This document shows, piece by piece, positions 1-8,315 of a stretch of DNA of 64,000 nucleotides (positions are counted from its first letter, which is position 1; each line of letters starts with the position of its first letter). The stretch is from the NCBI RefSeq assembly GCF_000426465.1, contig NZ_AUFK01000013.1, forward strand, positions 310,001 to 374,000, written 5' to 3'. The notes under the pieces were generated by a model. That model saw only the letters and a list, made by a program, of their open reading frames with translations, did no database searches and was not told the origin of the DNA. The translations under genes were made by a program, and so were the position numbers. Source of the DNA: Epilithonimonas caeni DSM 17710 (GTDB taxonomy: Bacteria > Bacteroidota > Bacteroidia > Flavobacteriales > Weeksellaceae).

Positions 1-589
1 TTTTCCAAGATTTTGATGGAGAAAATCTTCTTTTTTGATAAATGAACGCCACATCAATTCCTCTATAATCATAAGAGTTGTAATGAACGACACCATAATC
101 ATATTTCGCAATTACGGGTTCTTTTACAAGATCTTCAACAACCTGACGGTTTTCTACTTCCAAGAGACCAACAACGACTGGCGCAGTATTGGTATAAGCT
201 TTTCCCATTTCTGAGATCACTTTTGCCTCGTTCTCTAGTTTTTGTTTATAGACCTTATAGTTGTAGTTCTTTCCGCTTTTTGGTGTGAACTCTTCAGAAC
301 CTCCTTGTATTCTCACTACCTTTTTACCTACAAGCGACTCGTCATTCCAAGGTCCTTTGTAATCTTTTTCGGTTACTTCAAGATATTTTATAGAATCCAA
401 AGGTACGCTTCTGTGGAAAGCCGGGTTGCTTCTATCTTTGGTTCCATCTATGTAATCAGCAGAACGTACGGTGTCCCAAAGGTTTTCAACGTTCAGAAAA
501 CCGACAGTCGCAGCGCGTACCTGTCTTTTTTGCTGTGCAGATAATAAGGAGATACTAAATATAGCTATCAAGCTTAAAATATTTTTCAT
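1..589 (-). CDS. Endonuclease/exonuclease/phosphatase family protein (3' end cut by window)
   Basis: The reverse strand is open from an ATG at 589 to the window edge, so only about 196 N-terminal residues are visible. The product begins with a signal peptide (MKNILSLIAIFSISLLSAQ), then VGFLNVENLWDT, the family's N-terminal metal and active-site segment (usually F-x-N-V-E-N-L-[FW]-D). Further on, VVVGLLEVENRQVVEDL matches the second conserved glutamate block. Proteins of this family cleave phosphodiester bonds in nucleic acids or phospholipids; the signal peptide implies an exported enzyme. It is divergent from the TonB receptor/DUF5689 pair. Family is secure; substrate is unknown. Confidence 0.85.
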   Translation of the reverse strand, partial: MKNILSLIAIFSISLLSAQQKRQVRAATVGFLNVENLWDTVRSADYIDGTKDRSNPAFHRSVPLDSIKYLEVTEKDYKGPWNDESLVGKKVVRIQGGSEEFTPKSGKNYNYKVYKQKLENEAKVISEMGKAYTNTAPVVVGLLEVENRQVVEDLVKEPVIAKYDYGVVHYNSYDYRGIDVAFIYQKRRFSPSKSWK

Positions 590-610
590 AAATTAAAAAA
601 TGTAAGGCTA

Positions 611-641
611 CAAAAGTAATTTTTTTTGAATAGTTGCAAAA
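611..641 (-). promoter_or_regulatory. Bacteroidota-type promoter for the endonuclease gene
   Basis: Read on the minus strand, a TTTTG -33-like element (641-637) is followed after 18 nt by TACTTTTG (618-611), a perfect TAnnTTTG -7 box, 21 nt upstream of the ATG at 589. The match to the Bacteroidota consensus is good. Confidence 0.6.
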
Positions 642-744
642 TAAAAATTTCAAATTTTTAACAATTGCTAATTATGTTTCAAAAAATTGACAATTTGTTA
701 AAATAAAAAAAATGTTAAAAAGTTTTAATTATCAAAAAATTATT

Positions 745-752
745 TACATTTG
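745..752 (+). promoter_or_regulatory. -7 box of the TonB receptor/DUF5689 operon
   Basis: TACATTTG fits TAnnTTTG and lies 61 nt before the ATG at 814. I see no clear -33 TTTG at the normal distance, so the promoter may be weak or activator-dependent. Apart from the two divergent promoters, the 590-813 gap is AT-rich and empty. Confidence 0.45.
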
Positions 753-813
753 CCTTCCCGTGTATAACGGACTGTAAATTAGAAAAAAAGAGCAAACAAA
801 ACCTAATTGATTT

Positions 814-3699
814 ATGATTAAAAAATTATCATTAATCTCCTTATTCACAATGCTTCCTGCGTCATTTTACTTTGCACAGACCACGGTCTTTGCATACCTG
901 AAAGATGCTGACGGAAAACCGGTAGAGAAAGCACAAGTTAGTCTAAAAGGAGAGGGTAATGATGTTACGGCAGACAAAATTGGTTATTTCCAATTTGTAG
1001 ATCTGAAGTCCGGACATTATCAAGTTGTGGTATCAAAACCAAATTTCGAGACGAAAACCCTGGAATTTGATGTTACCACGGAAAAAAGAAAAGATTTGGG
1101 GGTTATTACCCTTTATTCTACATTGACAGGCGCAGATCAAGGTCTTGCAATCCTTGATAATGCAGATGATGAGGGTAGTGGTCAAACTTCAACTGTTGGA
1201 CTTTTGCAATCATCACAAGATGTTTTCAATAGAATAGCAAGTTTTGACTTAGGTGCGTATTGGTTCAGACCAAGAGGTGTAGATGGTAGAACCTCTGAAA
1301 ATATGCTGAATGGAGTTTCCATGGTAAAATCTGACAATGGTAATGTTGATTTTTCTAATTGGGGGGGGCTTAATGAAATCGTAAGATATCCAGAGATCGC
1401 CGCAAACCATGCACCTTCTGAATATGCATTTGGCGGAGCGACTGGTGTAATTTACAAAAATACCAGAGCTAGCGAATACAGAAAAGGCTTCCAGGCTGTT
1501 TATTCTATCACTAATAGAAATTATAGACAAAGAGTCTCTCTGAGATATTCTTCTGGAATGTCAAAAAGTGGTTGGGCCTTTACAGTAATGGGAGCTAAAA
1601 GATGGGCAGAAGAAGGTATCCAGGAAGGAACTTTCTATGATGCTTATGGAACTTATTTGGGTGTTGAGAAGAAGTTTAATGATAGTCATACAATTACCTT
1701 TAATGCTTTTGCATCACCATACAGAAGATCTACCGCTAGTCCAAGCACTCAAGAGGTCTATGATTATAGAGGTGTACATTACAATTCTTATTGGGGATGG
1801 CAAGACGGAGAAAAAAGGAGTGAAAGGGTACGGAAGGGTTTCCAACCTGTTTTCCAACTGCAGGATTTTTGGAAGATTAACAAAAAATCAAATCTGTGGA
1901 CTTCTCTTTCTTATCAGTTTGGTAAAGACAAAGGATCTAGGCTAGATTGGCAAAGTGTACCAAATCCTTCTCCAACATATTACAGAAACCTACCAAGTTA
2001 TTTTGGCTCGTTGAATGAGGACGCTTTCACATGGGATCCTAACTCAGGAACTTATTTAAGTGCTGGAGATGCTTATCAGGCTTCTCGTGCTGCTTGGCAA
2101 AACGGAGATCCTAACGTAACACAAATCAATTGGAATAGATTGTATGCGGCTAATATTAATATAGGGCAAAATCCTGTTACACAATACGGAGTGACTGGTA
2201 AAAGAGCATTATATTATCTTGTAAATGATGTAAGTGATGATAAAATCTGGAACGCAGCAACACATTATACATACAACTTTACAGATAGAGCTAAGTTTAT
2301 GTTGAATGTTTCTTATCAGAACTACAGATCAGAACTTTATAGAGAAGTAAATGATTTGTTAGGAGCAGATTTCGTCTTCAATAAAGATCCATTTGCTGCA
2401 ACTAATAATCCTGGTACTTCTGCACTATATAATGAAGGAGAAACTGATGTAGCTAAAAAAGTTGGAGATAGATTGCTATATAACTATATCTTTAGAAGGC
2501 AAGAAGTAAAGGTTAATCCTGGATTCAAGTTCTCAGAAGGTAAGTTTGATGTTTTTGTATCTGCTCTTGCAGGTTACTCAACGTCTAGCAGAGAAGGTTT
2601 GTTCAAGCATTATCTTTATGCAGATTCTTTTGGAAAAAGTAAAGATTATGATTTTTGGAATTTTGGTTTGAAAGGACAAATTATTTATAAAATCAATGGA
2701 AGAAATTTCCTAGTTTATAATGGTTCATTCTTTTCTCAAGCACCTTATCTCGAAGATCTTTTCATCAATCCAAGACTCAATGCTTCTGTAGCTCCTAATA
2801 TCAAAAATACGGTAATTAATGCGAATGACTTAAGTTATGTCATCAATTCGCCTCTATTTAAAATCAGAGCATCTGTATTTTTGATTGATACACAAAACGA
2901 GACAAGTGTGCAAAGATTCTTCGCGGATGGAATTCAAATTGATAATTCTGCAAGTGGAGGAACAACTGATAGCAATACAGGTGGACAGTATATCCAAAGT
3001 GCTTTTGTAACTCAGGTGATGTCTAATGTAGAGAAAAGAAACATGGGTGCAGAACTAGGAGTTGATTTCAAAGTATTGCCTACATTGTCTTTACAAGGTG
3101 TTGCAAGTTATGGTCAATATACATACCGCAATGATCCGAATGTTTATTTTGCATCTGATGCGATTGGCGTTTTTGGGAACGGGCAGTCTTTTGTACAATT
3201 CGGAAAAGCCAATATCAAGGATTACAAACAAGGAGGAACTCCTCAGACAGCTTTCTCTGCTGGTTTCAGATACAGTTCTCCAAAATACTGGTGGTTTGGT
3301 GCGAACTGGAATTACTTGGATAACAATTATCTAGATCCTTCTGCATTGTTGAGATCACAAAGTTTTGTACAGAATAGTAATTCGGGAACACCATATGAAA
3401 CAGCCACTCCTGAAGAATTAAGAAGGTTATTAGCACCAAATAGATTACCAGCCGCTTATTTTATCAATGCCAATGTTGGTAAGTCTTGGCTACTAGGTAA
3501 ATATTATTTGTTGATTTCTGCATCTGTTAACAATATTTTCGACAATACAAAATATATTACAGGAGGTTTTGAGCAAACAAGGAATGTTAAGTTTGATGGG
3601 TTCCAAGAAGATTTTAACAGAAGCCAACAATTATTCGCTCCTAAATATTGGTATACCCAAGGACGTTCCTATTTCGTAAATTTACAAGTAAGATTTTAA
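814..3699 (+). CDS. TonB-dependent outer-membrane receptor with carboxypeptidase-regulatory-like N-domain
   Basis: 961 residues. A signal peptide ends near FYFAQ (residue 21), followed by a carboxypeptidase-regulatory-like beta-sandwich (about 25-95, TTVFAYLKDADGKPVEKAQVSLKG), then a plug region and a long beta-barrel rich in aromatic strands ending in VNLQVRF with the C-terminal Phe typical of outer-membrane barrels. Such receptors import large or scarce ligands with TonB/ExbBD energy. Only 13 nt separate it from the DUF5689 lipoprotein gene, so the two are probably an operon forming a receptor plus surface lipoprotein pair, analogous in layout to SusC/SusD. The ligand cannot be read from sequence; the divergent exported endonuclease/phosphatase suggests a nucleic-acid or phosphate source (inference). 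Confidence 0.88.
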   Translation: MIKKLSLISLFTMLPASFYFAQTTVFAYLKDADGKPVEKAQVSLKGEGNDVTADKIGYFQFVDLKSGHYQVVVSKPNFETKTLEFDVTTEKRKDLGVITLYSTLTGADQGLAILDNADDEGSGQTSTVGLLQSSQDVFNRIASFDLGAYWFRPRGVDGRTSENMLNGVSMVKSDNGNVDFSNWGGLNEIVRYPEIAANHAPSEYAFGGATGVIYKNTRASEYRKGFQAVYSITNRNYRQRVSLRYSSGMSKSGWAFTVMGAKRWAEEGIQEGTFYDAYGTYLGVEKKFNDSHTITFNAFASPYRRSTASPSTQEVYDYRGVHYNSYWGWQDGEKRSERVRKGFQPVFQLQDFWKINKKSNLWTSLSYQFGKDKGSRLDWQSVPNPSPTYYRNLPSYFGSLNEDAFTWDPNSGTYLSAGDAYQASRAAWQNGDPNVTQINWNRLYAANINIGQNPVTQYGVTGKRALYYLVNDVSDDKIWNAATHYTYNFTDRAKFMLNVSYQNYRSELYREVNDLLGADFVFNKDPFAATNNPGTSALYNEGETDVAKKVGDRLLYNYIFRRQEVKVNPGFKFSEGKFDVFVSALAGYSTSSREGLFKHYLYADSFGKSKDYDFWNFGLKGQIIYKINGRNFLVYNGSFFSQAPYLEDLFINPRLNASVAPNIKNTVINANDLSYVINSPLFKIRASVFLIDTQNETSVQRFFADGIQIDNSASGGTTDSNTGGQYIQSAFVTQVMSNVEKRNMGAELGVDFKVLPTLSLQGVASYGQYTYRNDPNVYFASDAIGVFGNGQSFVQFGKANIKDYKQGGTPQTAFSAGFRYSSPKYWWFGANWNYLDNNYLDPSALLRSQSFVQNSNSGTPYETATPEELRRLLAPNRLPAAYFINANVGKSWLLGKYYLLISASVNNIFDNTKYITGGFEQTRNVKFDGFQEDFNRSQQLFAPKYWYTQGRSYFVNLQVRF

Positions 3700-3712
3700 A
3701 AAAAATAAAATA

Positions 3713-5083
3713 ATGAAAACATATACAACAATCAAAACATTGGTCTTTTCTGCAATAGTTGCGATGACCTTTAATTCGTGTGTTAAAGATGATGATTGGA
3801 ATACTCCGGAAATCCTTTGTAATAACAGATTTGATGCGCCAACAATCAAAATGGCAGACTTTGTAGCATTAGCTCCACCAGCTCCAAACTCTACGACTTA
3901 TAATGGATCCAGCACATACAAAGTTCCTGTAGATGGTGCGCCAGTAATCTTCGATGCTTATGTGGTTTCTTCTGATGAGAATGGTAATTTTTACAAAACC
4001 ATTTCATTCCAAGATAGCCCGTCCAATCCGACTGTAGGTATGTCTATGGAGGTAGATAAGTCTTCTAATTATGCCGATTTCCCAGTAGGAGCTCACATTC
4101 GTATCAAAGCAAATGGATTGGTTTTGGGATTAGATAGAGGTACAATTAAAATTGGATCAATTGATCCGACTTATGCAATTGGAAGAATTCCAAGTGTTCT
4201 TTTGCCAAGATACCTTGCGGGAGTATGTAATGGGGAGAACGGATTGGACGTAGCAACCTTAGTTCCTACTGTTTTAGGGTCGATAGACGAGGCCAAGGCA
4301 ACCAAGTATATAAACACTTTAGTAAAAGTTCAGAATGTACAGTTTGATGATGCTGAGGTTCTACCAACGCCAAAAACTTTCATTTCTTATATAGCTAATA
4401 CAGGACAAGATACAGACAGAACAATTATAGATATTACTGGAGCTTCTTCTGTAATTAGAAATTCCGGTTATGCTACTTTTGGGGCAGAGACTTTACCAAC
4501 AAAAAGCGGAGATCTTACTTTCGTTGTCAGCAAGTATAACGCAAATTGGCAAATGCTGATCAGAGGACTTAATGATATTGACTTCCAAAAAGATAGAATT
4601 AATTTTATAATCAATGAAGGGTTTACGAATTTTACAGCTAACGATTGGACTGCCTATAGTGTTGCTGGATCGCAAGTCTGGAGCATTGCAACATTTGGTA
4701 ACCCGGCTCCATCAGCACTTATGAATGGATATGGAGGAGTGAATGAAGATTGGCTCATATCCAAATCGATTCCTTTAACAGGATTTACTAATGCTATTCT
4801 TTCTTTTCAAACAGATGGAAGGTTTCAAGGTAATCCATTGGAAGTCTACATTACTACGGATACCTATACAGGCGGGAATCCAAATAACCTAAATTGGGTT
4901 AAGCTTTCTGCAAAATTGGATACGGACTTGAATGCTTTTGCAGGTTTTGTTTCTTCTGGAGGAATCAGCTTATCTGATTATTTAAATAAAAATGTTAGAA
5001 TAGCATTGAAATATACCAACGCATCTACTACTTCAGCTACATCTTGGGAAGTAGATAACTTCAGAATTGGTGTTATAAAATAA
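3713..5083 (+). CDS. DUF5689 / choice-of-anchor J lipoprotein
   Basis: 456 residues. The N-terminus MKTYTTIKTLVFSAIVAMTFNSC carries a lipobox with Cys23, so a lipoprotein is expected. Residues of about 45-290 look like a DUF5689 domain (FDAYVVSSDENGNFYKTISFQD, then VGAHIRIKANGLVLG, an OB-fold-like pattern), and the C-terminal 160 residues resemble a choice-of-anchor J jelly roll (WLISKSIPLTGFTNAILSFQ ... WEVDNFRIG). It directly follows the TonB receptor gene and is probably its surface partner. Family names come from recognition, not from a search. Confidence 0.75.
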   Translation: MKTYTTIKTLVFSAIVAMTFNSCVKDDDWNTPEILCNNRFDAPTIKMADFVALAPPAPNSTTYNGSSTYKVPVDGAPVIFDAYVVSSDENGNFYKTISFQDSPSNPTVGMSMEVDKSSNYADFPVGAHIRIKANGLVLGLDRGTIKIGSIDPTYAIGRIPSVLLPRYLAGVCNGENGLDVATLVPTVLGSIDEAKATKYINTLVKVQNVQFDDAEVLPTPKTFISYIANTGQDTDRTIIDITGASSVIRNSGYATFGAETLPTKSGDLTFVVSKYNANWQMLIRGLNDIDFQKDRINFIINEGFTNFTANDWTAYSVAGSQVWSIATFGNPAPSALMNGYGGVNEDWLISKSIPLTGFTNAILSFQTDGRFQGNPLEVYITTDTYTGGNPNNLNWVKLSAKLDTDLNAFAGFVSSGGISLSDYLNKNVRIALKYTNASTTSATSWEVDNFRIGVIK

Positions 5084-5100
5084 ATCAAATAAGATCAAAA

Positions 5101-5124
5101 AAACTCCCGCAATTGCGGGAGTTT
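5101..5124. terminator. Bidirectional terminator between convergent genes
   Basis: AAACTCCCGC-AATT-GCGGGAGTTT is a perfect 10-bp stem with a 4-nt loop, flanked by A and T runs on both sides. It can stop the DUF5689 transcript (+) and the DUF4126 transcript (-). Confidence 0.9.
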
Positions 5125-5128
5125 TTAT

Positions 5129-5722
5129 TTAAAATATTCCAGAATTCTGCTTTTTCATCTTCCTCCAAAGTTTTCGTCCAAAAAATAAAACAAGAACCAA
5201 AAGAACAACCGCAAAAATAAAGGCAAGGACAGGTAAGAAAATAGAAAGAATCGACATCAATCCCGCTCCAGCCGTTTCTGTAGTGGCGACCACATTATTT
5301 CCAATTCCAGCCGTTGTAGCCGTTGAAGCGGCCCTAGTGCCTGCAAATCCAGAAGCTATCGTTGCAGCAGTTCCACCGCCCGCGATCAATGCCAAAGCCC
5401 ATTGAGGAAATGTTCCCAATTCCATAAACTGACTTGCAAACAATATAGAACCGGCAATAGTTGCCAATGGAATCGTAATGGTGTCCAGAAAATTATCTAC
5501 AACAGGAATATAATAAGCTATAATTTCTATGATGGTCGCAACCCCGGTGGTGATAAGTGTTGGCAAGCCGGACAGCCACTCAAAGTTATCCGACATTGGA
5601 ATCCAGCCAAGATACGATGCAAGACTAACTGCAAACATTGGTAGGAATACTCTGAAGCCAGATGCCGCTGCCAATCCGATTCCAATAAAGGCACTCAGAA
5701 CGTAAGGTAAAATATTTTCCAT
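5129..5722 (-). CDS. DUF4126-family membrane protein
   Basis: 197 residues with about four to five hydrophobic segments. It starts MENILPYVLSAFIGIGLAAASGFRVFLPMF, has the Ala/Thr/Gly-rich middle seen in DUF4126 proteins (GGGTAATIASGFAGTRAASTATTAG) and ends in a basic tail after a final transmembrane helix (GRKLWRKMKKQ). No biochemical role is known to me. It is monocistronic, with a terminator just downstream and rnpA upstream on the same strand across a 43-nt gap. Confidence 0.75.
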   Translation of the reverse strand: MENILPYVLSAFIGIGLAAASGFRVFLPMFAVSLASYLGWIPMSDNFEWLSGLPTLITTGVATIIEIIAYYIPVVDNFLDTITIPLATIAGSILFASQFMELGTFPQWALALIAGGGTAATIASGFAGTRAASTATTAGIGNNVVATTETAGAGLMSILSIFLPVLAFIFAVVLLVLVLFFGRKLWRKMKKQNSGIF

Positions 5723-5765
5723 TTGTAATTTCTTTGGGATTAAAATTACAAATTAAAATAAGATG

Positions 5766-6137
5766 TTATCCGGATCTTTTTTTACAGAGATCCAGAAACT
5801 GTTTTTCAACGACGGAAAAATGTTCCGGAAAATCTTTGGAAGCCCAGAAAAGCATGGCTATTGACCGGTCTCCAAAAGCATTGATATATGCCGATCTATT
5901 AAGTCGGTAAGATTCTCTTAATAAGCGTTTTATGCGATTTCTATCAACGGCCTTTTTGAAAAATCTCTTCGAAACAGAAACGCCTATTCTATGAGTATCT
6001 ATTGTAAGTTTCTCCGATGATCTTAAATGAATGATCCTGATATTATCTACAGAAAGCCACTTCCCTTTACCAAATAACAGGTCTATCTCGTATTTTTTTT
6101 TCAGTTTTTCGTGGGAAGGGTAGCCGTTTATTTTCAT
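5766..6137 (-). CDS. rnpA: Ribonuclease P protein component
   Basis: 123 residues, normal length for RnpA, the basic subunit that helps RNase P RNA bind and cleave the 5' leader of pre-tRNA. Diagnostic features are the N-terminal LKKKYEIDLLFGKGKWLS, the central RIGVSVSKRFFKKAVDRNRIKRLLRESYR containing the RNR motif, and the basic C-terminus. It lies 9 nt downstream of tcdA and is probably co-transcribed with tcdA and tatD rather than with rpmH, the partner in many other bacteria. Confidence 0.95.
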   Translation of the reverse strand: MKINGYPSHEKLKKKYEIDLLFGKGKWLSVDNIRIIHLRSSEKLTIDTHRIGVSVSKRFFKKAVDRNRIKRLLRESYRLNRSAYINAFGDRSIAMLFWASKDFPEHFSVVEKQFLDLCKKRSG

Positions 6138-6146
6138 AAGAAAATA

Positions 6147-6872
6147 TTATTTTCTTCCAGTTAGATGATTGATGACTTCTGCGGCAGCATATAATCCAAA
6201 AATTGCAGGAATGAAACTGATCGTTCCATAAAAAGACCTCTTGAAGTTCGTGCCATCGGTCATTTTCAAGCTGTTCTCATCCTGTACTTCTGTAGAGAAT
6301 ACACATCGGAATCCTTTGTTTATCTTTTCCTTTTTAAGACGTTTTCTCACTTGTCTTGCAAGAAGGCAGTCTCTTGTCTTGTGAAGATCCCGCACCATGA
6401 CTTTACTTGGGTCGGTCTTTCCGCCTGCTCCCATTGATGAAACCAGCTTCACTCTGTTTCTACGACAGGTTATCATCAATGCCAATTTTGGTGTCAAAGA
6501 ATCGATGCAGTCTAGAACATAATCGAATTTTTCTGATTTGATGAGTTCATCCATTCTTTCCGGCTCCAAAAACTCATTGATTTTGGTAAGTTCAAGTTTT
6601 GGATTGATGTCCATCAATCTGTCACCCACCAATTCCACCTTATGTTGTCCAATTGTTGAGTGCAATGCGGGTAACTGTCTGTTGATATTGGTTATATCCA
6701 CAACGTCACCATCGGCAATTATCATTTTTCCGACACCTGCTCTTGCAAGAAATTCTGCAGCAAAAGAACCGACACCACCTAATCCTACAACTAAAACTTT
6801 AGCGCTTTGTAATTTTTCAATGCCTTCGTCCTTTATCAGTAATTCGGTGCGTTCCAGCCAAAATTTATCCAT
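6147..6872 (-). CDS. tcdA: tRNA threonylcarbamoyladenosine dehydratase (TcdA/CsdL family)
   Basis: 241 residues, E1-like ThiF/MoeB fold. The nucleotide-binding loop VLVVGLGGVGSFAAEFLARAGVG lies near residues 26-48, followed by DGDVVDITNINRQLPALHSTIGQHK, the E1-type ATP/Mg segment that adenylates the substrate. TcdA uses ATP to cyclise t6A37 into ct6A in ANN-decoding tRNAs. The start overlaps the 3' end of the tatD gene by 8 nt, so the two are translationally coupled. MoeB/ThiF are the alternatives, but the length and the lack of neighbouring MoaD/ThiS favour TcdA. Confidence 0.9.
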   Translation of the reverse strand: MDKFWLERTELLIKDEGIEKLQSAKVLVVGLGGVGSFAAEFLARAGVGKMIIADGDVVDITNINRQLPALHSTIGQHKVELVGDRLMDINPKLELTKINEFLEPERMDELIKSEKFDYVLDCIDSLTPKLALMITCRRNRVKLVSSMGAGGKTDPSKVMVRDLHKTRDCLLARQVRKRLKKEKINKGFRCVFSTEVQDENSLKMTDGTNFKRSFYGTISFIPAIFGLYAAAEVINHLTGRK

Positions 6873-7488
6873 AATTAATCACATTTTCGAGATTTTCCCA
6901 CATCTGCATTTTCAGATCTTCCAAAGAAATAGATTTGATCTCTGAAACTTTTTCGTACAGGGCTGAAATCTCAAAATCAGCATTGTCAGTTTCAAGAAAC
7001 ATTCTTTGGACCGGAAAATCTTCAATAATTTTTTGCAAAGATAAGTTATCTAAAGCTGCTTTTCCAAAACTGAGATAAAAGCCTGCCTGCAGAAGTTCTT
7101 TGGCAATATTTTCTTTCTTATTGAAACCATGGATGATCAAAGGAACTTTTGCTTTTTTGAAATGTAGGATCTGCGAAAATCTACGAATGCAATGGATGAT
7201 GATTGGTTTTTTGATTTCTTCTGCCCAGGTAATATGACTTTGGAAAATGTCGGTTTGAAGTTTTTCATCAACAGAAATTAGCCCGTCCAGACCACATTCT
7301 CCGATTGCAAAACAGTTTTCCGAAAGTGAGATTCCTTTGATTTTTTCAAGATCTGATCTCCAATCTTCTGTGATATCTTTTGGATGAAGGCCAATTGAAA
7401 ATCTCCTGGCCCGGATTTTTTCATTTAAATTTAAATTATAAATCCCGACTTGATTTGGCTTGTGATGGTGAAAATCCAGAAAATCCAT
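6865..7488 (-). CDS. TatD-family metal-dependent hydrolase
   Basis: 207 residues from the ATG at 7488. An in-frame ATG at 7530 would add a non-conserved leader, MILCFKNINLLYLI. The N-terminal metal site appears as DFHHHK instead of the usual DxHxH; FAIGECGLDG supplies the conserved Glu, PIIIHCIRRFSQIL a His, IIHGFNKK another, and MFLETDNAD the final Asp. TatD proteins are DNases/exonucleases and have been linked to D-Tyr-tRNA metabolism. At about 207 residues it is shorter than typical TatD (about 255). It is upstream of and overlaps tcdA. Confidence 0.8.
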   Translation of the reverse strand: MDFLDFHHHKPNQVGIYNLNLNEKIRARRFSIGLHPKDITEDWRSDLEKIKGISLSENCFAIGECGLDGLISVDEKLQTDIFQSHITWAEEIKKPIIIHCIRRFSQILHFKKAKVPLIIHGFNKKENIAKELLQAGFYLSFGKAALDNLSLQKIIEDFPVQRMFLETDNADFEISALYEKVSEIKSISLEDLKMQMWENLENVINYG

Positions 7489-7685
7489 TATCAAATATAA
7501 CAAATTAATGTTTTTGAAGCATAGGATCATGTGCAGTCACGTCTTGCGTCAAAGTAAGATCTTGTAAGGGAGACTATTTTGAAAAGCAGAAGCAGAAGGA
7601 GGGAAAACCGGCTCTAAAATGTTTAATAATATCTGTTGTTAATTATTAAAAATATGTTAATTTTACATAATATCTTTCATGGCAA

Positions 7686-8315
7686 ATGCGAAAAAAATTT
7701 ACTGATAAACAAATTAATATTCTTGATGTTGCAGAAGAACTAATTGCTAAAAAGGGCTTTGACGGGACATCCGTAAGAGATATTTGTTCCAAGGCCAATA
7801 TCAATGTGGCGATGATATCTTACTATTTTGGATCTAAGGAAAAAATGATGTCCTATCTCTATCAGTATCGTGTTCAGCGTACGAAAGAGAGTTTTTCTGA
7901 ATTCGCACAAACCATCAAGGAAGGAAAACCAGAAATGCAAATGAAGGAAATTGTGAATTATGTGATCTCCCTTCTTTTCAAATATAGCTATTTTCACGGT
8001 TTTGTAACGCAGGAGATGCGTACATTGGATAATGTGAAAGATGACCTTCTGGAGTTTTATCAGACCTGTGTAGGAAGAATTGATGAAATTGTAAAAAGAG
8101 GGATTGTTTCCGGAGTTTTCCATAATGCCCCGAAATCTGAAGATATTCTTACGATGATCATCGGGTCGACATTGTTTGTAATAAGGAACAGGAACTTCTA
8201 TGAGATCTATGTTCCGGCAAATAACGATGCACAATATATGAAAGAAGCGGAACAAAAACTTAAAAATAGTACGCTCTTAAGTGTTTTTGCATTGCTGGAT
8301 TATGACACGGATTAA
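7686..8315 (+). CDS. TetR/AcrR-family transcriptional regulator
   Basis: 209 residues. The N-terminal DNA-binding domain is clear: ILDVAEELIAKKGFDGTSVRDICSKANINVAMISYYFGSKEKMMSYL, with the helix-turn-helix at about residues 27-46 and the family's YYFGSKE signature. The C-terminal part is an all-helical ligand-binding and dimerisation domain. Its TGA overlaps the 3' end of the convergent serine hydrolase gene by 4 nt. No efflux operon is adjacent, so the target is unknown. The 7531-7685 leader is AT-rich with no obvious TAnnTTTG box. Confidence 0.88.
   Translation: MRKKFTDKQINILDVAEELIAKKGFDGTSVRDICSKANINVAMISYYFGSKEKMMSYLYQYRVQRTKESFSEFAQTIKEGKPEMQMKEIVNYVISLLFKYSYFHGFVTQEMRTLDNVKDDLLEFYQTCVGRIDEIVKRGIVSGVFHNAPKSEDILTMIIGSTLFVIRNRNFYEIYVPANNDAQYMKEAEQKLKNSTLLSVFALLDYDTD

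Noticed and set aside
242-544. Plus-strand 100-codon ORF at the window start
   Set aside because: It overlaps the endonuclease gene on the opposite strand, which has a signal peptide and family motifs.
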